A stretch of 47,954 nucleotides of DNA from Chungangia koreensis (GTDB lineage Bacteria > Bacillota > Bacilli > Bacillales_A > Planococcaceae), in the NCBI RefSeq assembly GCF_042651785.1, contig NZ_JBHSEC010000004.1, positions 1-47,954 on the forward strand. Reading direction: 5' to 3'. Under the pieces are notes generated by a model. The model saw nothing but the letters and a program-made list of their open reading frames with translations. It was not told where the DNA came from and ran no database searches. The translations under genes and the position numbers were made by a program. This document shows, piece by piece, positions 34,330 through 41,784 of this stretch. Position 1 is the stretch's first letter; each line of letters starts with the position of its first letter.

Positions 34330-35535
34330 CTAAAGTTCAATTACTATAGGCATTTCGCCATTACCAGTAATAATTTTATAATTATATTTATTTTGTAACT
34401 CAGTACTTTCAAATATGTTTGAAGTTTCAGTCTTATAATTAAAATATAATTGTTTTTCACACATCGGGTTAGCAGCTAACAATTTTATTATAGTCTGAGG
34501 ATCTGGATGTAGATGTTTAAATCCATTAGTTGAAAATAAATATTTGGTAGATTGTAAATTTGAAGCCAATTCGTAATTTGTGTTTTTTAAACTCCCATGA
34601 TGTGATACTTTTACTAAATCAAAATTTTCTTCGCCTATTTCTCTTAATTTATCAATAATAATATTTGGATGGGCATCAGCCAAAAACAAGAGTTTTGTTT
34701 CATTACTTTTTATTAAAATTGCAATTGAAGAACCATTGTTAACGCTTTCATCAATGGGGAATTCTATTTCAATTGATTCTTCTAATATCTTTGTTCCTTC
34801 CTGACTTTGTCTGGAAATGTCACTAACAGTTATATTAGAATCATCCTCATACATCATTTGCATATATTCGTATGCGTCGTCAAATAATTCATTTTTATTA
34901 ATAGTGAAATTCCATTTCTTCTTTTTTAATTCTTTAACCCACTTTGCCTCTAATTTATTTAATTTGTCCTCATCCGGTGACAATAAATTAATTTTAATTT
35001 CATCTATGTATATGGGCTTATTATCTTTGGATACTACAGGACCTCCATTAAATTTACCATTCCAATTATAGTTCCCTTGTAACAACAAGGCTCCTAAAGT
35101 AGATCCTTGTTTTGCACTAATTTCGTCTTTAGTTATCTCATCTCGATTATATCTATTTAAATGTGATTTCCCTAAAGCTATCTCCCTTTCTAATAAATCC
35201 TTCTCAATTTCTTGTAGTTCGTCTTCATCTTTTTTAAAACTTTGTAAGTGACGATACGCATTAAACCAAACTTCGTCAATTTCAATGAATTTGTTTTTAT
35301 TATTATCTTCAATAAATTTTATAGCACCTGAGATATGATCAGAATCTATATGAGTAACGATCATTAAATTTATCTTTTCATTACATTCAGCTATTTTCAC
35401 TAAATCTCTTTTTAAAAAATTTTCGTAAGTGTCTATATATCCGCAATCTATTAATATGTGTTTTTTTTCTATTTCTCCTAAAGAGATTAAGAAACAATCT
35501 CCATTCTTTGCCGGGTACATTTTAATTTGGACCAT
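34330..35535 (-). CDS. MBL-fold metallo-hydrolase (ComEC-like beta-lactamase fold)
   Basis: 401 aa. Metallo-beta-lactamase fold with metal ligands in TH62-I-D64-S-D66-H67 (HxDxDH type, as in ComEC-like proteins), D287 in LLFLADAHP and H312/H313 in KVSHHGSLKNTN; opening strand MVQIKMYPAKNGDCFLISLG is typical. No signal peptide or membrane helix, so cytosolic. A 100-residue insertion (~100-260), rich in charged residues, separates the metal sites. It is the first gene of a two-gene unit with the protease-STAND-like protein. MBL proteins accompany Avs1-type proteases; hydrolysis of nucleic acid or nucleotides is possible but unproven. Confidence 0.8.
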   Translation of the reverse strand: MVQIKMYPAKNGDCFLISLGEIEKKHILIDCGYIDTYENFLKRDLVKIAECNEKINLMIVTHIDSDHISGAIKFIEDNNKNKFIEIDEVWFNAYRHLQSFKKDEDELQEIEKDLLEREIALGKSHLNRYNRDEITKDEISAKQGSTLGALLLQGNYNWNGKFNGGPVVSKDNKPIYIDEIKINLLSPDEDKLNKLEAKWVKELKKKKWNFTINKNELFDDAYEYMQMMYEDDSNITVSDISRQSQEGTKILEESIEIEFPIDESVNNGSSIAILIKSNETKLLFLADAHPNIIIDKLREIGEENFDLVKVSHHGSLKNTNYELASNLQSTKYLFSTNGFKHLHPDPQTIIKLLAANPMCEKQLYFNYKTETSNIFESTELQNKYNYKIITGNGEMPIVIEL

Positions 35536-35924
35536 TTATACCTCCACAATTTTATTATAAATTCCTTTGAGTTTTACTATATCTTACCATAATAATCCAA
35601 TGTTATTTAGCCAATATCTAACCCTCTGTTCGAATAAAAATTAGGACAATAAAATTATTCCAAACTTTCTCTCCAATAAATTAAGCATATTACAAATAAC
35701 AAAAAGACTACTCCCTTTTTATCAGGAAGTAGTCTTGTCTTTACTAACTATTTAGAATTAAACAACCTTCAACATCCTTCCAACCATTTACATACCACTG
35801 AAACAGCTTTAATAACTGGTGGACACCCTAACAAATTAAAGGTGTATAATTTGTGCTTTATATAGAAAGAAATATTTTATAAAAAAGAAGTAAGCAAACT
35901 CATCACCGTATCCTTCGTTGTCTA
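35536..35924. other. Intergenic region upstream of the MBL/protease operon
   Basis: 389 bp, AT-rich, without a gene I can support. It contains the terminator at 35700-35736 and presumably the promoter of the MBL gene (not assignable). A minus-strand open stretch of about 28 codons ending near 35755 may be a decayed gene end, but is too short to identify. Confidence 0.5.
35700..35736 (-). terminator. Intrinsic terminator downstream of the GIY-YIG-like gene
   Basis: AAGACTACT / AGTAGTCTT with extra CC/GG pairs; TTTTTGTT follows on the minus strand. About 190 bp beyond the 35925 stop. Confidence 0.75.
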
Positions 35925-36750
35925 TCATTCATTTCTATCAGGAATCTCTTTTTTCCATTCGGATAGAATATTATATATTTCGGGACTTTTGATTTCATAC
36001 ATATCTCTAACAAATCCTGAACCACACATATCTAATATGCAAATTGATTCGTACTCTCTCTCTTTATTATTATTTAATGAAGGAATTCCGGAAGCGCCCC
36101 AAGATAAATCCATAAAAGGATTATTCTTCACTCCTGCTATATTAATGAGTTCCTCGTCATTTCTGGAAAAATGAATCATTAATATCCTTTCTAATAAAAA
36201 AACAATGTCCGTGACTAAGTTCTCATCATTAATCCACTCAATTGGACAAGTTAAATTCTCACCCTCATTTGAGTAATCAAGCCAAAGTTGAGCAAAATGA
36301 ACTTTTTTTAATTTGGAATCATATTTCGGATCATTCAATTTTTGCGTTGCAAGATGACCCTTTTTAAACCTGTTGCCCCTTAATGTTTGACCAATATAAA
36401 CAATTTTTTGTTTCTCATCTTCTCCTACTGTTATAAAATATATTGGTAACAATCTTTTTTTTTGCAAAGACTGTATCATATAGCTTATTTCCTGAAATTG
36501 CAGCTTCCACAACTGACTTGAAAACAGAATTAACTAAAGAATAACTTTCTACTTTGAAACAGTGTGCCTCATGAACTTCTATACTTCCCCATATTTCAAT
36601 AATTATAGATTCTAAATTAAAGTTTTTGGTTACTGACTCTTTCGGATAAAATTCATTTTCAATATGGTCTCTTAAGTAATGTCTCGGGTCACTATGTAAA
36701 TTTGTATACTTATTTTTATAATCTTTTAGGTTATTAAAATATTCATTCAT
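35925..36750 (-). pseudogene. GIY-YIG-like nuclease-domain gene split by a frameshift at A9
   Basis: Two overlapping minus-strand frames (36415-36750, 111 aa; 35925-36512, 195 aa) read as one protein of about 275 aa if a single A is removed from the run of nine A at 36456-36464. The junction would read TVFAKKRLLPIYFITVGEDE. The C-terminal part has the GIY-YIG layout: LLPIYFITVG..., VYIGQT, then R and H in NRFKKGHLATQKL. The N-terminal ~95 residues (MNEYFNNLKDYKNKYTNL...) are unrecognised. The second frame alone has no ribosome site at its first ATG. The shift may be a sequencing error, a recent mutation, phase variation or slippage-dependent expression. Confidence 0.6.
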
Positions 36751-37143
36751 AAATTTGTTGTCCTCCTTATTCCAAGCGCTTCTATTCCGTAAGTACTCCT
36801 AAAGTTTAAGCTATGATCGCCAAATTACTCCCCCTATAGTGAAGGTATTATCAAATAAATGCCCCTATGTGCTATTTCTCGTAATCTATTACCAAGATTT
36901 AATCCAGTTATCAATAATTCAATAGTCTACCATCTATTATATATCCTTAAATTTGATGCAAAAAAAGGATTATGAAACAAAATTTGTACACAATCCTTTA
37001 CTCACTGGCTATGAAGTTTACTGAAAGCAAAAAGCACCTATTAAGGTGCTTTACAATTGAGATATTAAAGTGATAACAATTGTAAGTAATCCTACCAAAA
37101 GATAGCAGTATGATGCGAAATTCTTCGCAGCTATAATACTCTG
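36751..37143. other. Intergenic region with two hairpins
   Basis: 393 bp, AT-rich, no supportable gene. Holds a terminator (37029-37052) and an inverted repeat AAAGGATT/AATCCTTT at 36964-36999 with a 20-nt loop and no strong T-run. A GGAGG-type ribosome site (AAGGAGGAC) precedes the frameshifted gene. Confidence 0.5.
37029..37052 (-). terminator. Intrinsic terminator of the GNAT gene
   Basis: AAAGCACCT / AGGTGCTTT 9-bp stem with a 4-nt loop and TTTTTGC on the minus strand, about 90 bp after the GNAT stop. Confidence 0.8.
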
Positions 37144-37608
37144 TCATTCAAGATTCTTTATTAGCGTAATGTCTGATTTTTTTACTACGTTAATTGCAAA
37201 TTCTTTACTTTTCGGTTCCATTCCTTTAATCCCTAACCAATGAGAAATATAATTCTTTCGGCACAACCAATTAATTATACTCTCGGAATTGTCATTTTTC
37301 TTTCTAACTACAGATACAGTTGCTTTGAACCCCCTGTTTTTAGCGATTTGTTCTAATTCTCCTAAAATGTAAGTCCCCAAACCTAATTCTTGATGGTTCT
37401 TATGAATTGCTACTGAAATCTCAAAATCATTATTTTCCATAGTGATCCAACCATAACCCAAAACATTTTGATCCATATCAATTAGCTTCCACCATTCTTC
37501 TTCAAGAGGACTCCCAATTTCAGGATTCTTCAAATTAAAGGGCCCTTCTTCAACTATAGTTTTTTTATTATCATCCCACATGGGGTTCTCATCTTTTATT
37601 AATTTCAT
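37144..37608 (-). CDS. GNAT family N-acetyltransferase
   Basis: 154 aa from the ATG at 37606-37608, which follows CGGAG at 9 nt; the frame opens 15 codons earlier without a site. The fold is recognisable: EISVAIHKNHQELGLGTYIL is motif A (Q/R-x-x-G-x-G/A variant Q-E-L-G-L-G) and FKATVSVVRKKN continues the sheet. Substrate unknown. It lies in the accessory island near the integrase relic. AT-rich, as are its island neighbours. Confidence 0.8.
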   Translation of the reverse strand: MKLIKDENPMWDDNKKTIVEEGPFNLKNPEIGSPLEEEWWKLIDMDQNVLGYGWITMENNDFEISVAIHKNHQELGLGTYILGELEQIAKNRGFKATVSVVRKKNDNSESIINWLCRKNYISHWLGIKGMEPKSKEFAINVVKKSDITLIKNLE

Positions 37609-37774
37609 AGTTTCATCTCCGTTTTTAAGAATGCAATAAATTTCAGATTTCATCTTGATGTAATTAGGAACTAAATCAAGATTTATTTCTTTTTGCTCGA
37701 ATTAATATACTTTTCGATATACCTGTCATAATTTCTACTTCTTTGTAAGAAAGATAATTCAATAAACTAAATGC

Positions 37775-37996
37775 ATGTGTTATTTAACGGTGTATTTCTT
37801 TGGGAAGATAATGATCATTAATAATGATATTACACCACATTCCTTAAGACAAATCCAAAACTCAATACCCATGGAAGCTGGAGCTGGTATGAAAGAGCTT
37901 CAGGAGCGTTTAGGACACTCAGATATTAATACCACAATGAATATCTACGCTAACATGACTAATGAACATAGAAAAAAAGACCTCCCAAAAGTTTAG
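37775..37996 (+). pseudogene. Tyrosine recombinase (integrase) relic, C-terminal fragment
   Basis: The reading frame has PHSLRQIQNS, MEAGAGMKELQERLGHSDIN and TTMNIYANMT, the C-terminal catalytic box of phage/ICE integrases (HxLRxTH, LGHS, Tyr nucleophile). The usual RHTH is changed to RQIQ and the rest of the gene is missing. It ends ~105 bp before the groEL stop, facing it. A weak inverted repeat (AAAGACCTCC/GGAAGGCCTTT) overlaps the stop and may be its terminator. Confidence 0.65.
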
Positions 37997-38100
37997 TAAA
38001 CTCAAGGAAGGCCTTTCATAATTTAAAGTCTTATATTGAATGTGAGCATTTCGCTACTCTCATTCCTGAAACCCCTTATTGAACTGGTTTTTTCTATTAA

Positions 38101-39720
38101 TTACATCATCCCGCCCATATCCGGCATTGCTGGAGCTGGGTTGTTTTCAGGAATGTCTGCTACTACTGCTTCAGTAGTCAAGAACAATGCTGCAACGGAT
38201 GCTGCGTTTTGAAGTGCGGAGCGTGTCACCTTAGTAGGGTCAACGATACCTGCATCGATCATGTTTACCCATGTGCCGTCAGCTGCGTTGAAGCCGACAC
38301 CGATTTCTTCGCGTTTTAGGCGGTCTACAACGATGGATCCTTCAAGGCCAGCGTTATTCGCGATTTGGCGAAGTGGCTCTTCAAGGGCACGTAGAACGAT
38401 GCGTACACCTGTAGCTTCGTCGCCTTCAACTGTTTCAGCAACTGCTTCAACTTTGTTGTAGACGTTGACAAGTGCAGTACCACCACCGGATACGATACCT
38501 TCTTCAACTGCCGCACGAGTAGCGTTCAATGCGTCTTCGATGCGAAGTTTACGTTCTTTCAATTCTGTTTCAGTTGCAGCACCAACTTTGATGACTGCTA
38601 CGCCGCCAGCCAATTTCGCAAGGCGTTCTTGTAGTTTTTCTTTGTCGAACTCGGAAGTTGTTTCTTCCAGTTGCGCACGGATTTGGTTCACGCGGCCAGC
38701 GATCTTGTCGGAGTCGCCATTGCCTTCAACGATTGTTGTGTTGTCTTTCGAAACAACGACTTTCGCTGCGCGGCCCAATTGTGTGATGTTCGCAGATTTA
38801 AGGTCAAGACCAAGGTCTTCAGTAATGACTTCACCACCAGTTAGGATAGCGATGTCTTCAAGCATTGCTTTACGGCGATCACCGAAGCCAGGAGCTTTAA
38901 CAGCTACTGCGTTGAATGTACCACGTAGTTTGTTGACGACAAGTGTAGCCAACGCTTCACCTTCAACATCTTCAGCCACAAGCAATAATGGTTTTCCTTG
39001 TTGTACTACTTGCTCAAGAACAGGAAGGATTTCTTGGATGCTTGCAATCTTCTTGTCAGTGATCAAGATGAATGGGTTATCCAAAACAGCCTCCATCTTA
39101 TCAGAGTCCGTTACCATGTATGGAGAAGCATATCCGCGGTCGAATTGCATTCCTTCTACAACGTCAAGTTCAGTCGTGAAGCCTTTGGATTCTTCAATTG
39201 TGATAACGCCGTCGTTGCCAACGCGTTCCATTGCTTCAGCGATCAAAGATCCAACTTCATCGTCACCGGAAGAAATAGATGCTACTTGAGCGATTTCTTC
39301 TTTGCCTTTGATTTCATTGGAGATTTCACGTAAGCCTTCAACTGCAGATGCAACTGCTTTTTCGATTCCTTTACGGATACCGACAGGGTTAGCCCCAGCT
39401 GTTACGTTTTTCAAACCTTCACGGATGATTGCTTGCGCAAGAACCGTTGCAGTAGTTGTACCGTCACCTGCGATATCATTTGTTTTGGAAGCAACTTCTG
39501 CTACCAATTTTGCACCCATGTTTTCGAATGCGTCTTCTAATTCAATTTCTTTCGCAATTGTTACACCGTCATTTGTAATAAGTGGTGAACCGAATTTTTT
39601 CTCAAGAACGACGTTACGTCCTTTTGGTCCAAGCGTTACTTTAACAGTGTCCGCTAATTTATCTACTCCACGAAGCATTAAGCCACGTGCGTCTTGGTTA
39701 AATTTAATTTCTTTTGCCAT
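38101..39720 (-). CDS. groEL: Chaperonin GroEL
   Basis: 539 aa, full length for a Firmicutes GroEL (~544). It has the ATP site VTLGPKGRNVVLEK, GDGTTTATVLAQ and GGGTALVNVY, with the C-terminal repeat MPDMGGMM. Forms the tetradecameric folding chamber with GroES and depends on ATP. 33 bp downstream of groES in a two-gene operon under CIRCE/HrcA control. Confidence 0.98.
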   Translation of the reverse strand: MAKEIKFNQDARGLMLRGVDKLADTVKVTLGPKGRNVVLEKKFGSPLITNDGVTIAKEIELEDAFENMGAKLVAEVASKTNDIAGDGTTTATVLAQAIIREGLKNVTAGANPVGIRKGIEKAVASAVEGLREISNEIKGKEEIAQVASISSGDDEVGSLIAEAMERVGNDGVITIEESKGFTTELDVVEGMQFDRGYASPYMVTDSDKMEAVLDNPFILITDKKIASIQEILPVLEQVVQQGKPLLLVAEDVEGEALATLVVNKLRGTFNAVAVKAPGFGDRRKAMLEDIAILTGGEVITEDLGLDLKSANITQLGRAAKVVVSKDNTTIVEGNGDSDKIAGRVNQIRAQLEETTSEFDKEKLQERLAKLAGGVAVIKVGAATETELKERKLRIEDALNATRAAVEEGIVSGGGTALVNVYNKVEAVAETVEGDEATGVRIVLRALEEPLRQIANNAGLEGSIVVDRLKREEIGVGFNAADGTWVNMIDAGIVDPTKVTRSALQNAASVAALFLTTEAVVADIPENNPAPAMPDMGGMM

Positions 39721-39753
39721 TCGTAATCCTCCTCCTAATTTCCTTATTGAGTA

Positions 39754-40038
39754 TTAGCCTACAATGGCCAAGATGTCGCTTTCGCGAAGAATTAAATATT
39801 CATTTCCTTCATACTTCACTTCTGTACCGGCATATTTCGAGAAGATAATCTTATCGCCTTCTTTGACTTCCAATTCAACACGTTGGCCATTTTCCAAAGT
39901 GCGGCCAGTTCCCACAGCAACTACTTTACCTTCCTGTGGTTTTTCTTTTGCGGAATCTGGAAGTACAATGCCGCTCGAAGTTTTTTCTTCAGCTTCGATT
40001 AATTCGATAACGATTCGATCGCCTAGTGGTTTCAACAA
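39754..40038 (-). CDS. groES: Co-chaperonin GroES
   Basis: 94 aa from the TTG at 40036-40038, giving MLKPLGDRIVIELIE, the standard length and N-terminus; AGAGGAGGGTG stands 8 nt before it. The longer open frame up to 40095 runs through the ribosome site. Mobile loop EEKTSSGIVLPDSAKEK and roof region are complete. Caps GroEL. Confidence 0.96.
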   Translation of the reverse strand: MLKPLGDRIVIELIEAEEKTSSGIVLPDSAKEKPQEGKVVAVGTGRTLENGQRVELEVKEGDKIIFSKYAGTEVKYEGNEYLILRESDILAIVG

Positions 40039-40078
40039 GTGAAACACCCTCCTCTGAAAAAAGTTGTTTTTCAATTTA

Positions 40079-40105
40079 TTAGCACTCTCCAACAAAGAGT
40101 GCTAA
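40079..40105. promoter_or_regulatory. CIRCE operator (HrcA binding)
   Basis: TTAGCACTC-N9-GAGTGCTAA, a perfect CIRCE element, between the promoter and groES. HrcA represses groESL through it at normal temperature; hrcA is outside this window. Confidence 0.97.
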
Positions 40106-40115
40106 CACACTTATA

Positions 40116-40144
40116 ATAATAATTAAAGTGGTTTTCTTTTGCAA
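40116..40144 (-). promoter_or_regulatory. SigA promoter of groESL
   Basis: Minus strand TTGCAA (40139-40144), 17-nt spacer, TATTAT (40116-40121), immediately upstream of CIRCE, the usual arrangement. Confidence 0.65.
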
Positions 40145-40239
40145 GTTTGAACTACTAAAATTGCCCAAGTTTTCGTTTCCTTTGCGATGCAGGTCTAAAC
40201 CCTCTAAAATCGTAAGTATACTTCTTTGGGGGTCTGATT

Positions 40240-40974
40240 GTGAAAAGTAAAAGAACAGCGCTTTACATCCTCATTACATATATCGTAATGCAGTTATCAG
40301 GATTGCTTTTTGCTCCACTTCTCTTTGCCTTTTTTACATCTTCCGGTATGGATCAGTCTAAAGCTGAGTTACTCGCATCTGGTTGGTGGATCTTTGTTAG
40401 CATGTTAGCTGCAGTCATCATTGTGGCAATTTTTGGATGGAAGGATAAAAAATTCTTTGATGTATTCAAAGGAGTTAAATCGCCGACTTGGCTTGTGATC
40501 GTGTGGGGGATTGTAGGATTTTTCTTGGTGTTGTTCGGACAGATGCTCGCCGGTATGATCGAGCAGCAAATGTTCGGAATTGACCCTGGCTCACAGAATA
40601 CCATGAATCTGATAGAAATTGCCAAAGTTGCGCCTGTTGCCATATTCGCAATCGCGTTCTTTGCGCCTATCTTAGAGGAACTCATATTCAGACGTGTCAT
40701 TTTCGCTTCCCTCATGAAAAAGACAAACTTTTTCGTTTCGGCTGCTGTAAGTGCTATTGTCTTTGCCATTATCCACATAGATTTCTCTCACATATTACTG
40801 TATGCTGTCTCCGGGTTTATATTCGCCTTTCTTTACCATCGTACAAAAAGGCTGCTTACCTCCATTATTGCCCATATGCTATTGAACGGATTCGTTGTCT
40901 TGATTAATCTTAACCAAGATAAGATCCAACAATTCATTGAATACATGGAGCAACTCCAAAAAACGGGCATGTAA
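40240..40974 (+). CDS. CPBP-family intramembrane metalloprotease
   Basis: 244 aa with about eight membrane helices. CPBP (Abi/Rce1-like) motifs: LEELIFRRVIF (E146, E147, R151), the FAIIHIDFSH segment (H179, H184) and HRTKRLLTSIIAHMLLNGF. It probably acts on membrane peptides or prenylated substrates; the role is unknown. Corresponds in position to ydiL in the B. subtilis groES neighbourhood. GTG start after TTTGGGGGT. The gene converges with rex across a shared terminator. Confidence 0.85.
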   Translation: MKSKRTALYILITYIVMQLSGLLFAPLLFAFFTSSGMDQSKAELLASGWWIFVSMLAAVIIVAIFGWKDKKFFDVFKGVKSPTWLVIVWGIVGFFLVLFGQMLAGMIEQQMFGIDPGSQNTMNLIEIAKVAPVAIFAIAFFAPILEELIFRRVIFASLMKKTNFFVSAAVSAIVFAIIHIDFSHILLYAVSGFIFAFLYHRTKRLLTSIIAHMLLNGFVVLINLNQDKIQQFIEYMEQLQKTGM

Positions 40975-41012
40975 AAAAACAAGAATCTGTAAAATCCAGA
41001 TTCTTGTTTTTT
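40973..41012. terminator. Bidirectional terminator between CPBP gene and rex
   Basis: CAAGAATCTG / CAGATTCTTG 10-bp stem extended by A/T pairing, TTTTTT on the plus strand and TTTTTTT on the minus strand. Confidence 0.88.
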
Positions 41013-41659
41013 CATTCTTCTATTTTCCCATCATTCTTAATGAAATAAATGAGGGTTTGCAATTCTACTGACAGGTCTATTGTATGTACGCGTACGTCAT
41101 CACGAACTGAAATTCGGACAGGCGTAAAATTCATGATTCCTTTAATACCCAGCTCCGCAAGACGATCAGCCATCTCTTGTGCAGACCGAGATGGGACGGT
41201 TAGAATAGCAATTTCCACATCGTAATTAGGGAGTAATTCTTCCATTCGGTCCGGATGGAAAACTGGGATGCCGCTAATGATTTCACCATCTATCGGGGCA
41301 TGGTTGTCGAACGCTACGACAATCTTCGTATTGTGGTTTTTATGGAAATTGTACTTTAAAAAGGCACTTCCTAAGTTTCCCGCTCCGACGAGGGCCACAT
41401 TTGTTTCAACATCCTGATCCAACGTTTCACGGAAAAAACGGAGCAAGTATGGAACGTCATATCCGTATCCCTTACGTCCAAGTGCGCCAAAGTATGAAAA
41501 ATCCCTTCTAATAGTGGCGGAATCGATTTTCATCGCTTCACTCAGTTCCTTCGATGATACCCGCTCTTTTCCGGCATTAGCAAAGTGTTGAAGAAAGCGG
41601 TAATAGAGAGACAATCTCTTAGTCGTAGCCTGCGGAATTTTCATGTGTTCATCTTTCAC
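41012..41659 (-). CDS. rex: Redox-sensing repressor Rex
   Basis: 215 aa from a GTG after GGAGGG. N-terminal winged helix (IPQATTKRLSLYYRFLQHF, ELSEAMKIDSATIRRDFSYF) and a Rossmann domain with VALVGAGNLGSAFLKY, then PVFHPDRMEELL. Rex senses the NADH/NAD+ ratio and represses fermentative and respiratory genes when NAD+ is high. Its place between ydiF-like and ydiL-like genes matches B. subtilis (ydiH = rex). moaC and the tatAy/tatCy genes normally there are missing from this interval. Confidence 0.96.
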   Translation of the reverse strand: MKDEHMKIPQATTKRLSLYYRFLQHFANAGKERVSSKELSEAMKIDSATIRRDFSYFGALGRKGYGYDVPYLLRFFRETLDQDVETNVALVGAGNLGSAFLKYNFHKNHNTKIVVAFDNHAPIDGEIISGIPVFHPDRMEELLPNYDVEIAILTVPSRSAQEMADRLAELGIKGIMNFTPVRISVRDDVRVHTIDLSVELQTLIYFIKNDGKIEE

Positions 41660-41784
41660 GTTAAGCCCTCCGCTCCGTTAAATCGTTTCCATCTTACATC
41701 TTTCGCCCTATTCTGTAAAGGGCAGGCCGTTGCCAGTAATAGCCGTATCCAGTAAACTGAAAGGGTAGAATTGAGGTGTTTTTC

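Noticed and set aside
35744..35850. Minus-strand stretch of about 28 open codons as a gene remnant
   Set aside because: Too short to identify and no similarity I could recognise; mentioned only in the intergenic entry.
38465..39289. Long plus-strand open frame (274 codons) opposite groEL
   Set aside because: It is antisense to a certain groEL; its serine/threonine/alanine-rich composition is the usual mirror of groEL codons, with no ribosome site.
40230..40245. TTGTGAA near 40237 as half of a Rex operator
   Set aside because: The second half (TTCACAA) is absent at the right spacing, and the GTG there is the CPBP start.
40353..40778. Minus-strand open frame opposite the CPBP protease gene
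   Set aside because: The CPBP motifs on the plus strand are clear; this is a shadow frame.
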